From positions 1 through 13,266 of the forward strand of contig JALHTD010000500.1 in NCBI GenBank assembly GCA_022865555.1: a stretch of 13,266 nucleotides of DNA, written 5' to 3'. Below are positions 7,260 to 12,512 of this stretch, in pieces. Under the pieces are notes generated by a model, which saw nothing but the letters and a program-made list of their open reading frames with translations, was not told the DNA's origin and did no database searches. The position numbers and the translations under genes are program-made. The first letter of the stretch is position 1. Each line of letters opens with the position of its first letter. The DNA comes from Thermoanaerobaculaceae bacterium (GTDB lineage Bacteria; Acidobacteriota; Thermoanaerobaculia; Thermoanaerobaculales; Thermoanaerobaculaceae).

Positions 7260-7319
7260 ATGCGGCACGTGATTGCAGTCCGCCACCAGCCTGACTGGCC
7301 CTGGTCCATGGGGCGGTAG
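7260..7319 (+). CDS. trpL: Putative tryptophan leader peptide (19 residues, Trp-Pro-Trp)
   Basis: A short frame reads MRHVIAVRHQPDWPWSMGR and stops at TAG 7317-7319. Tryptophan codons are at 7296-7298 and 7302-7304, close to the end, as in known trp leader peptides; two histidine codons are at 7266-7268 and 7284-7286. The frame sits between a strong promoter candidate and a set of competing hairpins, 98 bases before aroDE, the first gene of an operon holding trpE, trpG and trpD. No Shine-Dalgarno is visible before the ATG, which fits a leaderless start given the promoter position. A ribosome waiting at either Trp codon would leave segment 1 (7320-7327) free, while one at the stop codon would cover it. 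The peptide is inferred: two Trp codons in 19 is well above expectation but could occur by chance, and proof needs conservation or expression data. Confidence 0.68.
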   Translation: MRHVIAVRHQPDWPWSMGR

Positions 7320-7338
7320 GCGGGGTGCGTCACCCCGC
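7320..7338 (+). repeat. Hairpin 1:2 directly after the leader stop codon
   Basis: An inverted repeat with an 8-base stem, GCGGGGTG/CACCCCGC, and a three-base loop CGT. A G-U and an A-U pair can extend it into the leader stop codon. It is not followed by a run of T, so it is not an intrinsic terminator by itself. It most likely acts as the protective or pause hairpin of the attenuator. Confidence 0.7.
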
Positions 7339-7385
7339 TTGGCCGCCGGGCACGAGCGGGGAGAGAAAGAGGCAGCGCACGACAC

Positions 7386-7408
7386 CCTCCCCGCACCCGG
7401 CGGGGAGG
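7386..7408 (+). promoter_or_regulatory. Hairpin 4:5 sequestering the aroDE ribosome binding site
   Basis: A perfect 9-base stem, CCTCCCCGC (7386-7394) with GCGGGGAGG (7400-7408), closes a five-base loop ACCCG. The 3' arm contains the GGGGAGG Shine-Dalgarno of aroDE, nine bases before its ATG. The bases after the stem are TCTGGTTCT, only moderately rich in T, so a weak terminator function is possible but control of translation start is the simpler reading. Confidence 0.65.
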
Positions 7409-7417
7409 TCTGGTTCT

Positions 7418-8914
7418 ATGGAGATCGTTGCCACGTTCGTCCCGGCTCCCCGGAGCGACCCTGCCGAGGAACTCCGGCACCCGCCGCAGGGCGCCACCAT
7501 GGTTGAGCTGCGCGCCGACCTGCTCGGCAAGGGCCGTGACCTCGCCCCTCTGGTGGCGGCATCACCGCTACCGGTGGTCGTGACGCTGCGCTCCCGCGCC
7601 GAAGGTGGCGAGGGACCCGACGAGCCGGCCGAGCGTCGCCGCTTCTATGAGAAAGTGGCTTCTCTGCCGGCCGCGCTCTTCGACCTGGAAGCGACGCGCG
7701 ACCGGGAGCTCGCCGACGCGGTGATCCCCCGCGACCGGGTGATCCTCTCCGCGCACGTCAGCGACGGCATCCCGGCAAACCTGGAAGAACGGGCCGCAGC
7801 GATGCTGGCCGAAGGGACGCGGTTCATCAAGGTCGTGCCGACGATCACGACGCTCTCCGACGTACTCGCGGTGCTGCGGCTGGCGCAGGCCCTCAACAAG
7901 GGAAGCCGACCCGCGCACCGGGCAGTGATCTTCGCGGCGGGCGAGGCCGGTCGCGCGACCAGGCTGCTGGGGCCGCTGCTCGGGGCTCCCCTCGCCTACG
8001 CGGCCTGGGATTCGGCCAGGCCCGCCGCGCCCGGGCAGTACCTCGCGGAGGAGATGGCCGCCCTCATCGGACACCTGAACGGACGGCCGCGCCGGCTGTG
8101 CGCGGTGCTGGGCTTGCGGGTGGGCGGCTCGCTTTCGCCACGCATGCACGCCGCGGCGTTCCGCGCCCTCGGCATTCCGAACCTGTTCGTGCCGCTCGAG
8201 ATCGCGGAGGCGGCGGAGCTGGACGCGCTGCTGCGGCCGGCTGGCGAATCGCCCCTCGACGACATCGGGCTCGCGGTGGGCGGTTTCGCGGTGACCATGC
8301 CCTGGAAGGGTGAGGCCGCGAGGCGCTGCACCGTGCTGGCACCGAGGGCCCGGCGCGCGGAGGCCGCAAACACCGTGCTTCCGCGCCCCGGCAAGGTGCT
8401 GGGCGACTGCACGGACATCGACGGCATCACCCGTGTGCTGGCCGAGGAAGAGGTCGAGCTACCGGGGTCGCGGGCGCTGGTGCTGGGCGCCGGCGGGGCA
8501 GCGAGGGCGGCCGTGGTGGCGCTTCAGCTCGCGGGCGCGCAGGTGGCGGTCGCCGCGCGCGACCCGTCCCGCGCCCGTGAGATGGCGGCCAGGCTCGACG
8601 TGGTGGTCGCCGAGGTGGAGGCGAGCGCTCGCACCGCTGTGGTGGTCAATGCCACGCCGGCCGGCGTCGACGGGAGCGCCGACCCGTGGCTCGAGGGGCT
8701 GCGCCTGCCGCCGGACGGCGTGGTGGTGGACCTTCCCTACGGGGCCGGACCGACGTTCCTCGAGCAGCTCGCTGGAGGCCGTGGCTGGCGGTTCGTGGGC
8801 GGGCGCGAGGTGCTGCTCTACCAGGCCGTCTCGCAGTTCGCGGCGATGACCGGGGCGGCGCCGCCCGTGCGGGCGATGGCGGGGGCCATCGGTCTGGAGG
8901 AGGCGTCTGCTTGA
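7418..8914 (+). CDS. aroDE: Bifunctional 3-dehydroquinate dehydratase (type I) / shikimate dehydrogenase
   Basis: A 498-residue fusion catalysing two consecutive shikimate-pathway steps, 3-dehydroquinate to 3-dehydroshikimate and then to shikimate. The AroD half (1 to about 222) has VELRADLLG (29-37), the catalytic H113 in LSAHVSDG, the Schiff-base lysine K138 in TRFIKVV, R182 in the position of the MGxxGxxSR arginine and APGQ (204-207). The AroE half (about 226-498) has GGSLSP (236-241, S238 and S240), VTMPWK with K297, ANTV with N318, CTDIDG with catalytic D333, the NADP loop VLGAGGAARAA (355-365), NATPAGV (411-417) and Q469 in REVLLYQAV. Substitutions are A291 for the usual Asn of F-N-V-T and C331 for the Asn of N-T-D, but the catalytic Lys-Asp pair is kept. 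ATG 7418 has GGGGAGG at 7402-7408; an in-frame start at 7325 would run through the attenuator and is not credible. Bifunctional AroD-AroE proteins are known in plants and some bacteria. Confidence 0.93.
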   Translation: MEIVATFVPAPRSDPAEELRHPPQGATMVELRADLLGKGRDLAPLVAASPLPVVVTLRSRAEGGEGPDEPAERRRFYEKVASLPAALFDLEATRDRELADAVIPRDRVILSAHVSDGIPANLEERAAAMLAEGTRFIKVVPTITTLSDVLAVLRLAQALNKGSRPAHRAVIFAAGEAGRATRLLGPLLGAPLAYAAWDSARPAAPGQYLAEEMAALIGHLNGRPRRLCAVLGLRVGGSLSPRMHAAAFRALGIPNLFVPLEIAEAAELDALLRPAGESPLDDIGLAVGGFAVTMPWKGEAARRCTVLAPRARRAEAANTVLPRPGKVLGDCTDIDGITRVLAEEEVELPGSRALVLGAGGAARAAVVALQLAGAQVAVAARDPSRAREMAARLDVVVAEVEASARTAVVVNATPAGVDGSADPWLEGLRLPPDGVVVDLPYGAGPTFLEQLAGGRGWRFVGGREVLLYQAVSQFAAMTGAAPPVRAMAGAIGLEEASA

Positions 8915-8916
8915 GG

Positions 8917-9108
8917 ATGGCGGCTCGATTGAAGGCCGGGACGGTGGCCGGTGTTGTGGCATCCGGAGGCACCTTGCGCGACAATGGGCAGCACCCGGCC
9001 GAAGACTGGTTGGGAGTCGCACCGCACGTGGTTTGCAGCCGGGTGGAGCTGCCCGAGGGGGATGCGGGGTTCCGAGCGTCGCGGCCGACGGTGGGAGGAC
9101 AAACATGA
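8917..9108 (+). CDS. Possible small ORF between aroDE and hisD
   Basis: An open frame of 63 residues begins two bases after the aroDE stop and ends at TGA 9106-9108, overlapping the hisD ATG (ATGA). GGAGGAGG at 8896-8903 lies 13 bases before its ATG, somewhat far. I recognise no motif in the peptide. By my count about 73% of its third codon positions are G or C, which looks lower than in the neighbouring genes and argues against long-standing coding. It contains one Trp and two His codons, with no stretch like a leader peptide. It may be chance, a decayed gene or a coupling frame; the alternative is that 8915-9104 is a 190-base untranslated spacer. Confidence 0.25.
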   Translation: MAARLKAGTVAGVVASGGTLRDNGQHPAEDWLGVAPHVVCSRVELPEGDAGFRASRPTVGGQT

Positions 9109-10394
9109 AGATTCTGCGCAGCACGGAGGAGAAGGGCGAGAAGTACCTGGCTCGGCTGGAAACGCGTATGGCCGAGGTGTTCTCCCCGCAGCTCGAGGCC
9201 AAGGTGCGCAAGGTGGTGGCGGCGGTGGCCAAGGGTGGGGACAAGGCGCTCGTGGCGTACGTCCGGCGGCACGACCTCAAGGGCCTCCCGATGGAGGACC
9301 TCCGCGTCCAGGGTCGGGAGGGGGGTGACGAGGAGGTCGGGGACGACTTCGTCAAGGCCGTGGAGCTGGCCCTCACCAACCTGAAGGCGTTCCACGAGCC
9401 GCAGATGCCCAAGGGCTACACCATCGAGCAGGACGGTGGCGACCTCGGCATCCGCGTGCGGCCGATCGAGTCGGTAGGCGTGTACGTTCCGGGGGGCTCG
9501 GCGGTGTACATTTCGTCGCTGCTGATGGCGGTGGTGCCGGCGCGGATAGCGGGAGTGCCGCGCATCGCGGTGGCGACCCCGCCGCGCGCTTTCCTGTCCT
9601 CGCCGCAGCTGCGCTACCTCCTGGACCGCCTCGACCTTCACGAGGTCTACCTCATGGGCGGGGCGCACGCGATCGCGGCGCTGGCCTACGGCACCGACTC
9701 GGTGACGCCGGTGGACAAGATCGTCGGGCCCGGAGGTCGCTGGGCATCCGCGGCAAAGAAGCTGGTCTACGGGATCGTCGGCATCGACGGTGTGACGGGG
9801 CCCTCGGAGGTGCTGGTCGTCGCAGACAACCACGCCGAGCCCGAGATCGTCGCCGCCGACCTGCTCGCGCAGGCCGAGCACGACCCCGACGCGCTGGTGG
9901 TGCTCGTAACGCCGTCCAAGACGCTCGCCGAGAAGGTGAGCCGACGCATCGCTGCCCGCGTGCGGACGCTTCCGAAGGGCGCCGCAGCCAGGCAGGCCAT
10001 CAAGAAATGGGGGGCGATCCTCCTGGTGCCGGACCTGTCCGCGGCGATCGACGTGGTCAACCGCATCGCCCCCGAGCACGTCGAGCTCCTGGTCCAGGAA
10101 CCGCTGCGCCTGCTGGACGAGGTCGAGCGAGCGGGGATGGTGTACATGGGCCCCTGGGCGCCAGCGGTGCTCGGCGACTACGTCGTGGGCGCCAACCACG
10201 TGCTGCCCACGGCTGGGGCCGCCCGCTTCTCCTCACCCCTTGGCGTGTGGGACTTCGTGCACCGCACCGCGGTGGTGCGGGTGGCAGCACACCGCTACCC
10301 GATCCTTGCGCGTGCCGCGGCCACACTCGCGGCGGAGGAAAGGCTGCCCCTGCACGTGGAGTCGCTGCGTGCCGGGAGCCGGGGAAAGGTTTGA
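9105..10394 (+). CDS. hisD: Histidinol dehydrogenase
   Basis: A 429-residue zinc enzyme that performs the last two steps of histidine synthesis, oxidising L-histidinol to histidine with NAD. The family signatures are clear: VYVPGGSAVYISSLLM (126-141), GGAHAIAALAYGT (185-197), TGPSEVLVVAD (231-241), AQAEHD with Q256 and H259 as expected zinc ligands, APEHVELL (E324, H325), D358 in LGDYVVGANHVLP and H417 near the end. One departure is IVGPGGRW (206-213), where the family usually has I-V-G-P-G-N-x-Y. The ATG at 9105 has GGGAGG at 9093-9098, and the next alignable residues follow directly, so the longer frame starting at 9033 is not used. The gene lies inside an aro-trp operon rather than with other his genes. 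Its stop overlaps a TTG that could begin a short frame before trpE. Confidence 0.95.
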   Translation: MKILRSTEEKGEKYLARLETRMAEVFSPQLEAKVRKVVAAVAKGGDKALVAYVRRHDLKGLPMEDLRVQGREGGDEEVGDDFVKAVELALTNLKAFHEPQMPKGYTIEQDGGDLGIRVRPIESVGVYVPGGSAVYISSLLMAVVPARIAGVPRIAVATPPRAFLSSPQLRYLLDRLDLHEVYLMGGAHAIAALAYGTDSVTPVDKIVGPGGRWASAAKKLVYGIVGIDGVTGPSEVLVVADNHAEPEIVAADLLAQAEHDPDALVVLVTPSKTLAEKVSRRIAARVRTLPKGAAARQAIKKWGAILLVPDLSAAIDVVNRIAPEHVELLVQEPLRLLDEVERAGMVYMGPWAPAVLGDYVVGANHVLPTAGAARFSSPLGVWDFVHRTAVVRVAAHRYPILARAAATLAAEERLPLHVESLRAGSRGKV

Positions 10395-10447
10395 TCCGCC
10401 CCAGCGCCTCCGACGAGACCCAACCCACCGCGGAAGGCTCGCGGTGA
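10391..10447 (+). CDS. Possible coupling mini-ORF before trpE
   Basis: A frame of 18 residues (MIRPSASDETQPTAEGSR) begins at TTG 10391, sharing two bases with the hisD stop, and ends at TGA 10445-10447, overlapping the trpE GTG (GTGA). Its opening bases repeat the opening of trpE: the 12-mer at 10392-10403 is identical to 10445-10456. GGGGAAAGG stands just before the TTG. It could serve to pass ribosomes from hisD to trpE, or it may be only the trace of a small duplication. There are no Trp codons, so it is not an attenuator leader. Confidence 0.25.
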   Translation: MIRPSASDETQPTAEGSR

Positions 10448-11922
10448 TCCGCCCCAACCGCGCCCAGTTCGCCGCGCTTGCGGCGCATCACCGCATGGTG
10501 TCGGTGGTGCGCGAGCTCACCGCGGACACCGTGACACCGACCGGGATGCTCCTTCGCCTGGCCCGCGCAGGCCGCCACCCTTTCTTGCTGGAGAGCGTGG
10601 AGGGGGGCGAGCGCGTGGCGCGGTGGTCGTTCGCCGGCGCCGACCCTTCCCGCGTGGTCACGCTGCGCAACGGCCGGGTGAGCGTGGACGGCGTCGAGGC
10701 GGACGGCCCCCCTCTCGAGGTGCTGCGTCGCACCCTGACGTGGTCCGGGCGCGCGCCGCTCGAAGACCTTCCACCGTTCGCTGGCGGGGCGGTGGGTTGG
10801 CTCGGCTATGACGCCGTCCGGCTGATCGAGAGAATCCCGGCGCACCTCCCGGATCCGCTTGGCCTTCCCGAGGCGTGGTTCGCCGTCTACCCGGCGGTGG
10901 CCGCGCTCGACCGCGTCCGCCAGCGCCTGATGGTGATCGCCACCGTGAGCACCGAAGGCGGGGGAGACGAGGCCGACGATCAGGCGTTGGCCAGTCTGGA
11001 CCGCCTTGAGGAGGTTCTGGCCTCGCCCCTCGACGAGGCGCGACCCGCGCCGGTGCCCTCCGCCGACGCGGCCACGCAGCCGGATCCCACGTGGGCGGTG
11101 GCCCCCGATGACGAGCGCTTCCTGGCCGCAGTGGCCCGGGCCCGCGACGAGATCTGCGCCGGGGAGTGCTTCCAGATCGTGCTCTCCCGCCGCTGGTCGC
11201 GCTTCAGTTCGGCCTCACCGATTACCCTCTACCGCGCGCTGCGCCTTGCCAACCCCTCGCCCTACATGTTCTACCTCGATGCCGGGGAGACCCAGATCCT
11301 CGGATCGTCGCCTGAGACGCTGGCGCGCCTCCGGGGCAACCGCGCCTCCACGTGCCCAATCGCCGGCACGCGCCGACGCGGGCACACCGCGGCCGAGGAC
11401 GCTCGTCTCGCCACGGAGCTCTCGGCCGACGAGAAGGAGCGCGCCGAGCACCTGATGCTCGTGGACCTCGGGCGCAACGACATCGGCAAGGTTTCGCGCG
11501 CGGGCAGCGTCAATGTGGTTCGCTTCATGGAGGTCGAGCGCTACTCCCAGGTCATGCACCTGACGAGCGAGGTGCAGGGCGAGCTGGAGGCGGGCCGCGA
11601 CGCCCTCGACGTGCTGCTCGCCTGCTTCCCAGCGGGGACGCTCACCGGCGCACCCAAGGTGCGGGCGATGGAGCTCATCGAGGAGCTGGAAGTGCTGCGC
11701 CGTGGCGTCTACGGCGGTGCCGTGGGCTACTTCGACTTCGGAGGGGACATGGACGCCTGCATCGCGATCCGGACCGCGGTGGTGACCCAGGGCGCGGTGC
11801 ACGTGCAAGCCGGTGCCGGGGTGGTGTTCGACTCGGAACCGGCGAGCGAGCTGGCGGAATGCAGCAGCAAGGCGCGCGCCCTGTGCCTGGCAGCGCAGCT
11901 CGCGGAGGGGATGCAGCCGTGA
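10444..11922 (+). CDS. trpE: Anthranilate synthase component I
   Basis: A 492-residue chorismate-using subunit of anthranilate synthase, the first committed step to tryptophan; it works with TrpG, which supplies ammonia. The N-terminal region has LLES (48-51) and ARWSFAGADP, the area that binds tryptophan for feedback inhibition in relatives. The catalytic half carries YMFYLDAGETQILGSSPE, PIAGTRRRG, ELSADEKERAEHLMLVDLGRND, the AGTLTGAPKVRAM stretch and YGGAVGYFDFGGDMDACIAIRT, all characteristic of TrpE. I start at GTG 10444, preceded by GGAAGG at 10432-10437, because RPNRAQFAALAAHHRMVSVVREL aligns with the usual TrpE opening; earlier in-frame starts overlap hisD, and ATG 10498 would remove conserved sequence. 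TrpE is favoured over PabB because of the partner gene and the trpD that follows. It overlaps trpG by four bases (GTGA). Confidence 0.95.
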   Translation: MIRPNRAQFAALAAHHRMVSVVRELTADTVTPTGMLLRLARAGRHPFLLESVEGGERVARWSFAGADPSRVVTLRNGRVSVDGVEADGPPLEVLRRTLTWSGRAPLEDLPPFAGGAVGWLGYDAVRLIERIPAHLPDPLGLPEAWFAVYPAVAALDRVRQRLMVIATVSTEGGGDEADDQALASLDRLEEVLASPLDEARPAPVPSADAATQPDPTWAVAPDDERFLAAVARARDEICAGECFQIVLSRRWSRFSSASPITLYRALRLANPSPYMFYLDAGETQILGSSPETLARLRGNRASTCPIAGTRRRGHTAAEDARLATELSADEKERAEHLMLVDLGRNDIGKVSRAGSVNVVRFMEVERYSQVMHLTSEVQGELEAGRDALDVLLACFPAGTLTGAPKVRAMELIEELEVLRRGVYGGAVGYFDFGGDMDACIAIRTAVVTQGAVHVQAGAGVVFDSEPASELAECSSKARALCLAAQLAEGMQP

Positions 11923-12512
11923 TCACGCTCGTGGACAACTACGACTCCTTCACCTACAACCTCGTGCAGTACCTGCGCGAGCTGGCGGAGGATGAAGAGG
12001 TACGGGTCGTCCGAAACGACGCCGCCACCGCGCGCGAGATCCTCGGGGCAGGCCCGCGTGCGCTGGTGCTCTCGCCCGGGCCCGGCGTGCCGGAAGCGGC
12101 CGGCGTGTGCGTGGAGCTGATCCGGGCCGCATCCGAGGTGCCGTTGCTCGGGGTATGCCTCGGGCACCAGGCTCTGGCGGTGGCGTACGGCGGCCGGGTC
12201 GTGCGCGCCCCCGAGCCGCGCCACGGCAAGAACTCCCAGGTGCACCACAACGGCCTCAAGGTGTTCGCGGGGCTGGCCGACCCCTTTGTCGCGACGCGCT
12301 ACCACTCTCTGGTTGCGCAACGCGAGTCGCTCCCCCACGAACTCGAGGTCACAGCCTGGACCGACGACGGGCTGGTGATGGGCCTCCAGCACCGGGAGCG
12401 GCCCCACTTCGGCGTGCAGTTCCACCCCGAGGCCTACCTCACACAGGGGGGCAAGCGCCTGCTGGCCAACTTCCTCGCCCTCGCCGGCATCGGGACGGAG
12501 GTGGCGGTGTGA
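11919..12512 (+). CDS. trpG: Anthranilate synthase component II (glutamine amidotransferase)
   Basis: A 197-residue class I glutamine amidotransferase that releases ammonia from glutamine for TrpE. The sequence opens with MITLVDNYDSFTYNLVQYL, the standard start of this family. The oxyanion region LSPGPGVPEAAG (51-62), the nucleophile C80 in LGVCLGHQALA and the H169-E171 pair in GVQFHPEA complete the catalytic triad. HGKNSQVHHNG (102-112) and RYHSL (127-131) are further family markers. HPEAYLT replaces the usual HPESILT, a minor change. GTG 11919 overlaps the trpE stop (GTGA) and has GGAGGGG at 11904-11910. In many bacteria one TrpG/PabA protein serves both tryptophan and folate pathways; whether that holds here cannot be told from this window. 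Confidence 0.95.
   Translation: MITLVDNYDSFTYNLVQYLRELAEDEEVRVVRNDAATAREILGAGPRALVLSPGPGVPEAAGVCVELIRAASEVPLLGVCLGHQALAVAYGGRVVRAPEPRHGKNSQVHHNGLKVFAGLADPFVATRYHSLVAQRESLPHELEVTAWTDDGLVMGLQHRERPHFGVQFHPEAYLTQGGKRLLANFLALAGIGTEVAV

Larger units (their letters stand above)
7317..7408 (+). promoter_or_regulatory. Attenuator region with five mutually exclusive pairing segments
   Basis: Five GC-rich segments follow the leader stop: 1 GCGGGGTG (7320-7327), 2 CACCCCGC (7331-7338), 3 GCGGGGAG (7356-7363), 4 CTCCCCGC (7387-7394) and 5 GCGGGGAGG (7400-7408). Pairing 1:2 gives 8 perfect base pairs. Pairing 2:3 gives 9 consecutive pairs (7333-7341 with 7353-7361, one of them G-U). Pairing 3:4 gives 8 pairs, and 4:5 gives 9 when 7386 is included. 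Segments 3 and 5 share the same eight bases, so they compete for segment 4. Stalling at Trp codons should allow 1:2 and 3:4, leaving segment 5 (the aroDE ribosome binding site) open. Complete translation should hide segment 1 and favour 2:3 and 4:5, closing it. The pairings are read directly from the sequence; the regulatory reading is inference. Confidence 0.68.

Noticed and set aside
7320..7345. Intrinsic terminator after the leader peptide
   Set aside because: The stem is strong, but TTGGCCGCC follows rather than a T run, so it is better placed as part of the switch.
7325..7417. N-terminal extension of aroDE from an upstream in-frame start
   Set aside because: It would run through the attenuator stems, has no family similarity and ignores the good ribosome binding site at 7402-7408.
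8950..8990. Internal sigma-54 or sigma-70 promoter before hisD
   Set aside because: TGGCA and TTGC elements occur but not at the -24/-12 spacing, and the GACAAT box lacks a matching -35 at 16-18 bases.
8917..9108. Second amino-acid leader peptide for hisD
   Set aside because: Only one Trp and two scattered His codons in 63, and no competing hairpins located near its end.
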